NCBI RefSeq assembly: GCF_000347635.1
Contig: NC_020514.1
Span: 3,596,001 to 3,660,000 of the forward strand
DNA length: 64,000 nucleotides
Source: Paraglaciecola psychrophila 170
GTDB lineage: Bacteria; Pseudomonadota; Gammaproteobacteria; Enterobacterales; Alteromonadaceae
Reading direction: 5' to 3'
Position numbers and translations under genes: made by a program
In this document: positions 1 to 8,381 of the stretch, in pieces
Layout: each line of letters opens with the position of its first letter
Numbering within the stretch: the stretch's first letter is position 1
Notes under the pieces: generated by a model
The model's input: only the letters and a program-made list of their open reading frames with translations
Databases searched by the model: none
Told to the model about the DNA's origin: nothing

Positions 1-620
1 TTAGTTTTCGTCTTATCATATGAGATTCTAGTTAACCTAGAAAATTGACCAGCGTTAATCCATAGGTCATCGTACGATTTCACACTATCTTCATAGAAAA
101 AGCAAAATTTCAATTTTCTCCTTTTCTTATAGCTTTGACTTGGTAAGAAATTTAACAGTGTTACGTATACATATGGTAAATATTGCGGTTTTAAATTGGC
201 ATAGCTGTATACATTTAGTCGATTGGCTTCTTTGAGCAGCTTTAAAAATTCCTTTAAGTCTAAAAAGGGAACTATATCTTTTGTTCTAGCCCAAAGCTTA
301 TCCATATTCAAATCAGCAAAGTTTCGATTTTGTTCGACTGTTTGAGGATCTGGTCTAGTTGGTGTAAGTCCACGATATGGGCGTGCTGCGGGATCTTTTG
401 TAGGGCAAAATTGGCTATCGTTATGATAAAAATGTGCGTTAGCTTTTGTATGACCCGCTTTTACTTTCATGTCTCTATTGCAAACTGGACACTGAGTACT
501 AGGTGAAAGATTCATGTCTTGGAAGCCAAGCTGAGTAGCTAACTTCTTGAATTCCGAACAATCTATCAATTGATTTTTATAGGTTGGATTAGAGTGCTGT
601 GGGTGTAATGCTTTATGCAA
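1..620 (-). CDS. Integron-cassette hypothetical protein with Cys/His cluster (partial, runs off left edge)
   Basis: An open frame reads leftward from a TTG at 618-620 and is still open at base 1, giving about 206 residues without a stop. The start is supported by AGGAG at 628-632 (minus strand, 7 bases upstream) and an in-frame TAG just upstream; no ATG lies near. Residues 44-72 carry Cys44-x2-Cys47, His57, His63, His66 and Cys72, a pattern that looks like a zinc-binding knuckle and recalls the N-terminal Cys/His region of CoiA-like proteins, but the rest is not recognised. The gene begins just after the recombination point of the attC-like site at 638-737, so it is most likely the next cassette of an integron array. 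Function unknown. Confidence 0.6.
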   Translation of the reverse strand, partial: MHKALHPQHSNPTYKNQLIDCSEFKKLATQLGFQDMNLSPSTQCPVCNRDMKVKAGHTKANAHFYHNDSQFCPTKDPAARPYRGLTPTRPDPQTVEQNRNFADLNMDKLWARTKDIVPFLDLKEFLKLLKEANRLNVYSYANLKPQYLPYVYVTLLNFLPSQSYKKRRKLKFCFFYEDSVKSYDDLWINAGQFSRLTRISYDKTKT

Positions 621-637
621 CTTTATACTCCTGTAAA

Positions 638-737
638 TCTAACGCCCGCTTAAGCGAAACAAAAATGGTTGGCTATAATGTGAAGCCGAGCGAAACGTAG
701 CCAACTGTTTTTGTTCCGTTTAAAGCGCTTATTAGGC
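638..737 (-). repeat. attC site (about 100 bp, VCR-like) of an integron cassette
   Basis: Read on the minus strand, the site starts near TAATAAGCG and ends in GCGGGCGTTAGA. Its two roughly 36-base arms are imperfect inverted repeats: both contain ACAAAAA and end at TTGGCTA / TAGCCAA around a central loop with CGTTTCGCTCGGCTTCACA. The layout (outer GTTA crossover box, long imperfect stem, short unpaired centre) is that of attC sites of Vibrio/Shewanella-type chromosomal integrons. It lies directly after the stop codon of the DUF2971 gene, as expected for the 3' end of a cassette. Confidence 0.85.
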
Positions 738-745
738 CTTTAAGT

Positions 746-1660
746 TCAAACTTTCCGTATACCCAACCCACTAAGATCTTCACTTTCAACGACTTCGAAA
801 TATTCTACGTCATTTTGTATAACCTTATTGATGAGGATCTTATAAAAGTCTCTTCGCTCATTGCTCATTCTCATGCCAAAAACTACTTGGCTCAATATTC
901 CGGGGAAATCAAATAACCCATGACTTTCTTCAACATAGCGCCATTCCTTTTCGTATTCCCATGCAGGTGTTTTAGTGCTTATTGTAGATCTAAATACATC
1001 ATCTTCGAACGATACCCTTTGAACATTTTGTACCCCGCTACCTGGAGCCATAATTTGTACTTCATTCTTAATGCCAGCCTTGAATGTAGGCTTCTCTCTG
1101 TTGTATGTAGCAGGCAAACAATGTCTAGGGTTTGCTAATTTGCAGTCGTTAGACCAACTAAAACCAAACGCTACACCTTCATGGTTAGCACCATAATGCG
1201 CCCACATTAACTCATTAGCGGAAGTCCCACTAAGACTAAAGATCCCTACTGAAGATAGACGCTTTCGCATATCCCTAAATATATTCTCAGGATTAGACAA
1301 CCGCATACCATGATCTGAATATAAAGACCTCATCGCTTTTACTTTCCTGCTATGAGTCAACTTTTTGAAGCGCTTTAACCATTGTTTAGTTTCTCGCTCA
1401 CTCAACGAAAAAAGTCGTTTAGGTGGCTCAAAAAATGGTCGTTGAGCCACAAGGCCCATCAATTGCCCCTGTTCCATTTCACGGATTGTTTTAGCTTCCC
1501 AAACTGGGGGGATCTCTCCTATACGACATTCTAGAGGATCATTCAGCTGAGAAGGTGATGATAGCCAAATTTTCTGATTTCTTATGATATCTTGAGTACG
1601 TTCCGAGTCATCTCTGTACTTAAAGAGTACCTTAGGTTTTTCTTGTTCATTTATTTTCAT
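746..1660 (-). CDS. DUF2971 family protein, integron gene cassette
   Basis: This 304-residue protein matches the DUF2971 family: LFKYR near residue 12, WLSSPSQLNDPLE around residues 32-44, a central MWAHYGANHEGVAFGF block around 150-165, and a C-terminal WEYEKEWRYVEE block followed by a VVFGMRMS strand. The biochemical role of DUF2971 is not established; members are common in accessory regions and as integron cassettes. The gene is followed within 10 bp by an attC-like site and preceded by another, so gene plus downstream attC form one mobile cassette. No strong ribosome binding site precedes the ATG, which is common in cassettes. Family identity is confident; function is not known. Confidence 0.8.
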   Translation of the reverse strand: MKINEQEKPKVLFKYRDDSERTQDIIRNQKIWLSSPSQLNDPLECRIGEIPPVWEAKTIREMEQGQLMGLVAQRPFFEPPKRLFSLSERETKQWLKRFKKLTHSRKVKAMRSLYSDHGMRLSNPENIFRDMRKRLSSVGIFSLSGTSANELMWAHYGANHEGVAFGFSWSNDCKLANPRHCLPATYNREKPTFKAGIKNEVQIMAPGSGVQNVQRVSFEDDVFRSTISTKTPAWEYEKEWRYVEESHGLFDFPGILSQVVFGMRMSNERRDFYKILINKVIQNDVEYFEVVESEDLSGLGIRKV

Positions 1661-1708
1661 TTATAAACTTCATCTATTGATAATTTACGCATCGATTCTG
1701 GCACTGAG

Positions 1709-1769
1709 GCCTAACGCTTCTAAGTACAGGCGCGCGCTTTTTGCGCGTCCGTGTGGCTTATTGATTAGC
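1709..1769 (-). repeat. Second attC-like site (about 57-60 bp)
   Basis: On the minus strand this stretch runs from GCTAATCAATAAGCC to AGAAGCGTTAGGC. It contains a GC-rich hairpin (GACGCGC, AAAAA loop, GCGCGC) with flanking pairable segments (ACAC/TGT and TAAG/CTTA) and ends in the canonical GCGTTAGGC crossover box. Length and layout match short attC sites such as the classical 59-base elements. It marks the 5' boundary of the DUF2971 cassette and the 3' end of whatever cassette, now gene-less, lay at higher coordinates. Confidence 0.65.
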
Positions 1770-2862
1770 TGCCACATTGCGGGCTGCTGTTTGAATTGAA
1801 TGATGAACTAACAAACTGTGACTGCCTTGTTTGAATTGTGTAACTGCAATTTCCGTTGCCTTAACTTTGTCAGTGTTTGATGATTAATATTGCCAGAACT
1901 TACTAGTTACGTGAATCTTTTTTACCGATTGTAATTAGCTAAAAAGCTAACCGCATTGCACACCACTTTAGGTAGCCCTCTGTAAATACGCTTTAGAATG
2001 CTAACGCTTATTATCGAACATGTCGTATATGCAACTTCTCGATTTGATTTTTATTTTCGTCACTTTCAGTACTTACCTTTTGATTTTATTAAGTATTTCT
2101 CACTCTGATTCGATCAAAATCACAAAAATTTGCGAAAGGAGACCTGACTTTAACGAGACTTTTCTTCTTCCTATTAAAACTATGTGAAAAACATTTTCCA
2201 TAGTTAAATTATTAACTTAGCGTTTTTGAGAAAAACAAAGTGAGACAGACAAAATTACATAATAGGAAGCGACATAAGCATTATTCACTAAATTTCATTA
2301 TACCTGATTTTGTACACCGTCAATTTCAGTAGAAACTATTTAGCGAACCAGTTAATTCAGAGTCCGCTCTATCGAAACTTATAACGAGAACTAAGCCAGT
2401 GGCGAATGACCGTTATTGGCACTTTTAAGTCTTAGTGGGCCGAAAAATCATAAGGATTTAAGTTGCTTGAGTTTACTTGAAAACCCTAGTCCGTGAGCTA
2501 TGTTTATTAATAAACGTACTCACGGACGAGCATCATGCAAAATCCACTATACATACTAGTTAAAACTTGGCTTCAACTCCTTCAATTTGATTTGGAGCAT
2601 GAAGCTAAAAAAAAAGTCGAAAACAAAATTGTAAAGGCTTTTGGCAGCATAGAGATTGCTATTATTTTTTGCAAGAGAGGGCTGGTGCTTGAGGTTGTAA
2701 TGTCTGGATTTGGTGCTGACCAGTCTTATAGCTGACTGATTTAATTGAGGGATCTTCCGGTTGTCGCTTTTCATTCAATCCGCTGAGCGCTCTTTGAAAA
2801 CCTTCAGATTGAGAACACTCCCCCCAACAGCAAATTTCAATGCATATTTCTACTGGGTAAAT
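1770..2862. other. Gene-poor junction between integron cassettes and mobile element
   Basis: About 1.1 kb of AT-rich sequence without a convincing gene. Two overlapping short frames on opposite strands (about 2535-2735 and 2556-2774) have no recognisable similarity and no good ribosome binding site, so they are not called. No integron integrase or clear attI was found, although an array oriented this way would have them on this side. The left end of the recombinase-bearing element probably lies in this interval; I could not find a matching direct repeat on the right side. Confidence 0.5.
2489..2527. repeat. 39-bp inverted repeat with nested palindrome
   Basis: Perfect 9-bp arms GTCCGTGAG and CTCACGGAC flank a 21-base centre that itself holds the palindrome GTTTAT-TA-ATAAAC. 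It lies 336 bp beyond the 3' end of the recombinase gene. A terminator is possible but there is no T-tract; a recombinase or replication protein binding site is equally compatible. Confidence 0.7.
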
Positions 2863-4038
2863 CTACACACAATCCGTAATTTCATCATGCCACTTTTCTA
2901 ACTCGCCACGGATAATTTTGAATACACTGGTGTGTATATAAGTTCGGTCTAGCGCAGTCATTTTATGGTTCAAGATGCGTTCTACAACATAATAATCTAC
3001 TTCCATATCCCTTAGGTAGGAAGAACCGTATTTGCGTAAGTCATGGAGTCGAAGTTTTGAATTAGAATGCCTAGAAATAGCATGAGCAGCCTGTGATGGC
3101 GTAATTGCTCTATAGCCATTGGTTCGTGGAAATAGAAATTTTGAACGTAGCCGTTTTCGCTGCCAAGCTTTGTAATGCAGTAAAATATATTTCATTTTTG
3201 GAGTAATGGGGTGAGTAATGCTCTGCCCCGTTTTGGTATTGCTCGCTGGTATATGCCAGAGCATCTTATCGAAATCAAAGTCGTTCCAGGTTGCCAAAGC
3301 TGTTTCACCATTTCTGGTTAGATAACCCAAGCAAAGTATGCAGAACATTTTTGTGTCTTCTGGAAACGCCAATATTAGATTCAATAATTGCTTAAGTGTC
3401 CAACGTTCAATCTTACTTTTTCTGGGTATTACTTTGCCTGCTGTAATATCGCTAAAGGCGATTTCTTTAACAGGGTTATTGGCCAAATATCCCAACTGTT
3501 GGGCTTGGCCAAACGCTGCCTTTAAACATTGAAAGGCTCCTTTAAGCGTCGATAGCCCATATTCATTAAGACTGGGAATTATCCAGTTCTCCGCCAAGTA
3601 CATTGGCGAAATTTGTTCTATTTTTACTACCCCAAAGCTTGGCATTAGTAGATGCGACACTTGATGGATAACATTCCTTTTGGTATTTACTGATATCCCT
3701 AAATCTGACAAACGAAATTCGATATACCAGTTCAGTAGGTCTTTGCCATTAACGAATATTCGTTGACGAGACACCGTAAACTTATGTTTTTCTAATTCCA
3801 ACAAGTAGTTGGAAGCCGCTAATCGAGCTACTTTAATAGTTACTGTCGGGTATGAGCCAATAACTTTACTGGACGTTTTTCCTCGCTGAGTAAAGCGCAC
3901 ATGAAATGTGCCTATAGGCGCGTATCTTTTTGAGTAACGAAAAATAAGGGAGGGACATCCTTTATCTCTTAATTGAACGCTACCACTTATATTGTTATTA
4001 ATTGATTGGCTACTCAACAGCAACGTAATTGTCTTCAT
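2863..4038 (-). CDS. Tyrosine recombinase / site-specific integrase
   Basis: A 391-residue phage-type integrase. The C-terminal catalytic domain shows the full tyrosine-recombinase set: an Arg in the LTRNGETALATW block near residue 242, His332 and Arg335 in HDLRKYG, a second His at 358 in ILNHKM, and the nucleophile Tyr367 in RTYIH. The N-terminal part has an Arm-type region (residues 1-90, with TFHVRFTQRGK) and a SAM-like core-binding domain. It lacks the extra insert of integron integrases, so it is not IntI. It is the last gene of a minus-strand run with a phage-type replication initiator and an AlpA-like HTH protein, and presumably integrates and excises that element. Confidence 0.9.
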   Translation of the reverse strand: MKTITLLLSSQSINNNISGSVQLRDKGCPSLIFRYSKRYAPIGTFHVRFTQRGKTSSKVIGSYPTVTIKVARLAASNYLLELEKHKFTVSRQRIFVNGKDLLNWYIEFRLSDLGISVNTKRNVIHQVSHLLMPSFGVVKIEQISPMYLAENWIIPSLNEYGLSTLKGAFQCLKAAFGQAQQLGYLANNPVKEIAFSDITAGKVIPRKSKIERWTLKQLLNLILAFPEDTKMFCILCLGYLTRNGETALATWNDFDFDKMLWHIPASNTKTGQSITHPITPKMKYILLHYKAWQRKRLRSKFLFPRTNGYRAITPSQAAHAISRHSNSKLRLHDLRKYGSSYLRDMEVDYYVVERILNHKMTALDRTYIHTSVFKIIRGELEKWHDEITDCV

Positions 4039-4123
4039 TTGCTTGGTTTCTGAGTTGTAATATCAATCAATAATTCTGAAAATTTCTCCTTAATATATTC
4101 GTCCTGAATGAAGGGTAATCGCT

Positions 4124-5050
4124 TTAATTTTTTGACTTTCCCGGTCGAGTAAGTAGTTTAATAGCTTCTTTTTCACCAACGACATTTACTAACGCTTGGT
4201 TTATTCTCCCGTATTGATGTCTAGAGTACATCGCTGAACGCCCCAAATTAGCGGCATACTCAAGGCTTTCCCGAAAGACGGGTGGGTAATACTTCGCGCT
4301 ATTTACTAATGAATGAAACAACTTAGGGTAAGCGCTAAAGAAATAGTCTGTCTTGTAGTCAAGTATCTCTTTAGGAATGAGGTCACGGCTATTCGAATTA
4401 AATCGGACTTCTGCCCTAACCCAGTCAATAAATTCTTCATGATTAATACCTAGTTGCTTCGCTTTCTCATAAATACAGGCTTGCTTGTAAGCAGTTGGCC
4501 CGCCAATGTAACGTGTCCGACCTTGTTTTTTATTACCTACATTTCGTTTCATTGGGCGACGACCGGTTATGCTATTACAATTACCTCGACTATGGGCCCT
4601 ATCAACTTTTTCTATCTTGAATAATCCAGTGTAATCATCCACTGCTAAGTCAATCCGTTTAATTTTTACATTATTCTGAAACACAATTGAGCGGATCCAA
4701 GTAAATGAATCATATTTCTCTGCCATAGAGCAGCCCCGCCCTGTTAACTCAAATAGGAACCGACTTAATTTCACACTGTATTTAATGCTGCCACATACGT
4801 CGTTTTCATCTGACACTGTGCATATTTGATATGCGATGTCGTAGCCAATGGGTATAGCTGCCCGTCTTTTAGAAATGGTTAATCCAAAAGACTTAAGGTG
4901 ATTATTAACCCACATAAGGTATGTCGCGTGGTCATTGATGTTGCTAATAAGTAATGTTAAATAGTCAATAAACACTGGTGACTTATCGGGTGATACTCTA
5001 CCGTCTTTTTCTTTGCTATTTAGTGGGACGAGACTTTTAAAACTATGCAT
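4124..5050 (-). CDS. Replication initiation factor, Rep_trans family (phage RstA-like / MobT-like)
   Basis: This 308-residue protein shows the Rep_trans (PF02486) pattern: an FIDYLTLLI strand near residue 28, RIDLAVDDYTG around residues 130-140 (acidic metal-site region), a Gly-rich RYIGGPTAYKQACIYEKAKQLG block near 180-200, then WVRAEVRFN and a catalytic-domain tail with IPKEIL and YFFSAYPKL. The family comprises rolling-circle initiators of filamentous phages (RstA type) and the related relaxases of Tn916-type elements. It lies between the AlpA-like gene (75 bp upstream) and the recombinase (85 bp downstream), suggesting one transcript. It probably nicks and replicates, or mobilises, the excised element; which of the two cannot be decided from sequence. 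Confidence 0.8.
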   Translation of the reverse strand: MHSFKSLVPLNSKEKDGRVSPDKSPVFIDYLTLLISNINDHATYLMWVNNHLKSFGLTISKRRAAIPIGYDIAYQICTVSDENDVCGSIKYSVKLSRFLFELTGRGCSMAEKYDSFTWIRSIVFQNNVKIKRIDLAVDDYTGLFKIEKVDRAHSRGNCNSITGRRPMKRNVGNKKQGRTRYIGGPTAYKQACIYEKAKQLGINHEEFIDWVRAEVRFNSNSRDLIPKEILDYKTDYFFSAYPKLFHSLVNSAKYYPPVFRESLEYAANLGRSAMYSRHQYGRINQALVNVVGEKEAIKLLTRPGKSKN

Positions 5051-5125
5051 TTGATGCCCTTACAATAAATACGAATGATCCGTTTGTGATCTCTGTAGAT
5101 CTACCAACATTAATCAGACTAACTT

Positions 5126-5353
5126 TCATAAGGCACCTCCAGTCTTTTTGAGATGCGTATGCAAATGCGTTTGTTCACTAAGAAACGCGTCGATATCTGA
5201 TGTCTTATATCGAACACAGCGACCAATCTTTAGATATGGGATTTGACAGGTTCCGGTGCTTCGCCAAACAGCCAAAGTGCCAATGGTGACACCAAGTTGC
5301 TCAGATACCTGCGTGGGGGTTAATAATGTATTTTGTGATCTTTTGGGATGCAT
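5126..5353 (-). CDS. AlpA/MerR-type helix-turn-helix protein, probable excisionase
   Basis: A 75-residue protein with one winged-HTH domain of the HTH_17 (AlpA/excisionase-like) type: LLTPTQVSEQLGVTIGTLAVW near residues 10-30, then a basic wing ending in YLKIGRCVRYKTSDIDAFL. Such proteins act as recombination directionality factors or repressors in integrative elements. It is the first gene of the xis-rep-int run, the usual order in small integrative elements. The ATG is preceded by GAGCG about 10 bases upstream. Confidence 0.8.
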   Translation of the reverse strand: MHPKRSQNTLLTPTQVSEQLGVTIGTLAVWRSTGTCQIPYLKIGRCVRYKTSDIDAFLSEQTHLHTHLKKTGGAL

Positions 5354-5559
5354 AATGTTCGCTCTTGTTTATTCAAATTGAGCGGACATTGAAGGTGAAT
5401 ATAGTTAATTTTGTAAGATAGGTAGGTTAGGCCCTCTCTAATAAAAATCACAATATATTCAAAAATTTTTATATAAATCAAATGGATAACTGACCGTAGG
5501 TTATGATAGGAAAATTTAGTCTGATGGGTCGTACATAGTGAAAATATGGGTTATTTAAA

Positions 5560-6258
5560 TTAAGAGTTCGGTGTACCACCATCATGGTTTAGATTGCATA
5601 GGGTCAAAATCCTATTTTTCATTTCGTTCGAAAAATTGTCTATGTCTATTCCCTCTTTGGAAAGACCATCTTTCATTGCCTCACCTTCCCAAATGCCCTT
5701 CAACAAATTTTTATACCCTTTTCGACTAGCCTTGAATTCTTCAAAAGTTGGTGACAACTTATATAATTGTATTGCTGCTCTAAGTGCATCTGGAGCTTCT
5801 TTAAACGGTTCTAACCATGTTTTTTGTTCAACCTCATCAATTAACTTTTGCTTTTCTAATCTGATTTTATTCCGCGCTTTAACTTTTGCAGTTTTGACTT
5901 TTTCCCGGGCTGCTTTTTCAAAACGTTTTTCTGCAGATTCATGAACTTCAATAACTTTATGATAGCTAGATATGTAATCTAATCCTAACTTAAGATCTTC
6001 AAGTACAGGTTCAAACTGTCGATTTGCATAAGCTTTCTTTTGTTTAGATTTAGGTAAATTAGAATAAGTGTTAAGTACTATTTCAATTGTTTTCTCCAAT
6101 CCAATAACTTGATCTATAATGGAATACATTAATTCTACTTCAACATCATCATTATCCTGATTGTCATCGATGTTTGACGGCATATAATCAGGGGGATTAG
6201 ATTTTGTATCAGAATTAGCGTTTGTTTGAGGATTGGTATCTATATCGGTTTTAGGCAT
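5560..6258 (-). CDS. Uncharacterised charged, coiled-coil protein of the mobile element
   Basis: Not recognised. The 232 residues begin with a low-complexity acidic, Asn/Asp-rich segment (about 1-42), followed by mostly helical sequence with a Lys/Arg/Glu-rich stretch around residues 105-145 (many KxK and EKR repeats) that looks like a coiled coil or nucleic-acid-binding helix, and a C-terminal helical part. There is no signal peptide or membrane segment. It sits upstream of the excisionase-like gene on the same strand, separated by 206 bp, and its base composition is as AT-rich as the rest of the element. It may be element cargo, a regulator or an auxiliary replication protein. Confidence 0.65.
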   Translation of the reverse strand: MPKTDIDTNPQTNANSDTKSNPPDYMPSNIDDNQDNDDVEVELMYSIIDQVIGLEKTIEIVLNTYSNLPKSKQKKAYANRQFEPVLEDLKLGLDYISSYHKVIEVHESAEKRFEKAAREKVKTAKVKARNKIRLEKQKLIDEVEQKTWLEPFKEAPDALRAAIQLYKLSPTFEEFKASRKGYKNLLKGIWEGEAMKDGLSKEGIDIDNFSNEMKNRILTLCNLNHDGGTPNS

Positions 6259-6939
6259 TTATATTCCAAAATAAAGTAATTTAAGTAACTTCCCTTTCTA
6301 TATTGCTGTAAACAATTCATTCGTATACATAGTTCTGTCGCTCGTTTCAAAGATGGTTTTGTTAAAATGCTAAGATTACCTAAATAGCTTCAGACTAGAA
6401 ACGGTTTTATATATTTGATCAAAAGATTAGTAAGAGTTGAAATTTAAGTGATGACAAAATAAACAAAGCTGTTGCACATGTGTTGCACAAAGATAAATAT
6501 ACAAATTAAACACTTAAATATCAAATGCTTATGAAATTAAATGCTGAACAGGTGGGGATACCATTCAGTACAAATAAATAGCACTTCAATTTTTATCTAC
6601 TTATTCATCCCCAAGTTACATCAAAATAAATATTTATAGAACTTTGTATTACGGTAGGAAAGACCTCCTAGGATATGTGGAATATTGCAGGATTATTGAC
6701 CAAAACTAAAATAGGCAATCCAGCTTTGGGCGCCTGAAGTACATCGCTTAAAATCGACATTAAAGAAACGTTTAGGGCTTTTACACCTGTGTTGAACCAA
6801 TTCAGAAGATAGAACTCATTCAGTCATAGACTCATCTTAAATTGATGTGCCCAATTCGCTCTGAAATGCGTATCTTGAGGTGGTTTGGGTATACATTGCT
6901 ATGTATAATAAATTTATATTTACTTCAATAAAGAATGAC
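6259..6939. other. Gene-free interval at right side of mobile element
   Basis: About 680 bp of AT-rich sequence with no supported gene. It includes a direct repeat of TGTTGCACA (6470-6478 and 6481-6489, 11-bp period), which could be an iteron-like or recombinase-arm site. The right boundary of the element most likely falls here. No obvious duplicate of sequence from 1770-2860 was seen, so the attachment core remains unassigned. Confidence 0.45.
6470..6489. repeat. Two direct copies of TGTTGCACA, 11-bp period
   Basis: TGTTGCACA occurs at 6470-6478 and again at 6481-6489. A spacing of one helical turn puts both copies on one face of the DNA, as in binding sites for dimeric replication or recombination proteins. 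It lies upstream of the unrecognised 232-residue gene. Confidence 0.5.
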
Positions 6940-7698
6940 ATGGCGACTGACCCTTTAGATGACATGCCGAAAATCAGGTTAGAAAAAGATGATTTGGAGT
7001 CTTTTCATCGTACTAGAGCACAATCAACCAAAAAAAGCTTAAACAAAGGTAACTTGCCAGATGAGACACCTGCGACTTCAAGTTCCCCATCTTGGTTTGC
7101 TATTTTGTTTTTACTTGTCGTTATTGTTGCCGCAGCTGGTTATTGGTCGGCTCAACAATATAAAGTATTACAACAGTCACAAAACCGTATCGCTGAACTA
7201 GAGAGCCGTTTGTCTGCAACAGGTGAGGACATGGATCAATCAGCTGCAGCTTTGCAAGTTAAGGTATCTGAATTAAGTGCAAGGACAGAAGATTTGTGGT
7301 CACAAATGGACAAACTGTGGGCCTCGGCTTGGCGACGTAACCAGAGTGAAATTGGCGAATTAAATAAAACCGTGATGTCGCTAAAAGCATCAACTGAGAA
7401 AAGCACAAAAAGCCTAGGCAATGAAACGGCTAATAACAATACAAGCATCGGCTTAGCTAAAGAACAACTGGAAAACCAAGCGAATTTGCTGAAACAATTA
7501 AATGATAAATTTGGCCAAGTTAATAATGTTGATGCCGACTTTGAACAGCAACTTGCTAGTTTGCGTGAAAAACTGATCTCAACTGCATTAGCAAATAATG
7601 ATTTAACCAATCAAATTGATGACTTACGTCGAAGAGTAGTGGCTGCAGAAAAAAAGGCCAATCAAGTAGAAAACATGCTTACTGGGCCAACTTCATAG
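6940..7698 (+). CDS. Single-pass membrane protein with long periplasmic/cytoplasmic coiled coil
   Basis: Starting at the ATG at 6940 gives 252 residues. A polar N-terminus of about 50 residues (MATDPLDDMPKIRLEKDD...) is followed by one transmembrane helix (SWFAILFLLVVIVAAAGYW, about residues 52-71), then roughly 180 residues of Gln/Glu/Lys-rich heptad-like sequence ending in DLRRRVVAAEKKANQVENML. The upstream in-frame extension to 6880 lacks a ribosome binding site and is less likely. Similar coiled-coil inner-membrane proteins occur in Alteromonadales without known function. It converges on grxD and they share a hairpin terminator. Confidence 0.7.
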   Translation: MATDPLDDMPKIRLEKDDLESFHRTRAQSTKKSLNKGNLPDETPATSSSPSWFAILFLLVVIVAAAGYWSAQQYKVLQQSQNRIAELESRLSATGEDMDQSAAALQVKVSELSARTEDLWSQMDKLWASAWRRNQSEIGELNKTVMSLKASTEKSTKSLGNETANNNTSIGLAKEQLENQANLLKQLNDKFGQVNNVDADFEQQLASLREKLISTALANNDLTNQIDDLRRRVVAAEKKANQVENMLTGPTS

Positions 7699-7711
7699 TA
7701 ATTAAAGACAA

Positions 7712-7740
7712 AAAAATAGAGCGCTAAGGGCTCTATTTTT
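7712..7740. terminator. Bidirectional terminator between membrane coiled-coil gene and grxD
   Basis: Arms AAAAATAGAGC and GCTCTATTTTT form an 11-bp stem with a 7-base loop. A/T tracts on both sides let it work for both convergent genes. Confidence 0.85.
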
Positions 7741-7756
7741 ATATCTGGTGTTGGGT

Positions 7757-8098
7757 TTATTCAGCTGGAGTCTCACCGGCTCTTTTAGCCGCAGACTCTT
7801 TGATTAAAGTCTGTAACTCGCCTTGTTGGGTCATTTCCATAATGATGTCACAACCGCCAACTAACTCACCATCAACCCAAAGTTGCGGGAACGTTGGCCA
7901 ATCTGCATATTTAGGTAACTCAGCCCGGATATCAGGATTTTGTAAAATATCAACATAAGCAAACTGCTCGCCACAAGACATCAGAGCTTGGGTGGCTTGA
8001 GCAGAAAAACCACAGTTAGGTAATTTAGGTGAGCCCTTCATATATAAAATTATGGGATTTTCTTCGATTTGTTGTTTAATTTTTTCAATAGTATCCAT
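7757..8098 (-). CDS. grxD: Monothiol glutaredoxin Grx4
   Basis: Using the internal ATG at 8098 gives 113 residues, the usual size of bacterial Grx4. The upstream 20 residues (to 8158) look like untranslated leader. The monothiol active site CGFS begins at Cys29, preceded by YMKGSP with the conserved glutathione-binding Lys21; WPTFPQLWVDGELVGGCDI carries the cis-Pro and GG-CD glutathione-binding motifs. The family binds a [2Fe-2S] cluster with glutathione, often with BolA partners, and delivers Fe-S clusters. It is divergent from sodB, another iron/oxidative-stress gene. Confidence 0.96.
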   Translation of the reverse strand: MDTIEKIKQQIEENPIILYMKGSPKLPNCGFSAQATQALMSCGEQFAYVDILQNPDIRAELPKYADWPTFPQLWVDGELVGGCDIIMEMTQQGELQTLIKESAAKRAGETPAE

Positions 8099-8381
8099 GT
8101 AACGGCTCTCATTTAAATTTTGATGATAAGGATCTGGTGATAAGTTTAACGTTTTCAACTAGTGATTAATACTCTACTGATCTTTTGTTAGATCGTTTTA
8201 GTAAATTACATACTAAGAATTAATTAATCTTACACTTGAAAAACATTATCAAGACGCAATATCTATACATATAGAATTTGTTTTAACAAATAACAAACCA
8301 TTGCTCTTACATTATAATATAAAGTACTAGCATTTATCGGTTCTAAATTAAAATACACATCACCCTTTATGGAGAAATAAA

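Noticed and set aside
2535..2774. Two overlapping short frames on opposite strands (66 and 72 residues) between the inverted repeat and the recombinase.
   Set aside because: No ribosome binding site, no recognisable family, and they overlap each other in an AT-rich junction.
2863..4038. Considered whether the recombinase is the integron integrase IntI for the cassettes at the left.
   Set aside because: It lacks the IntI-specific insert, is transcribed in the same direction as the cassettes rather than divergently, and pairs with xis/rep genes; it is a phage-type integrase.
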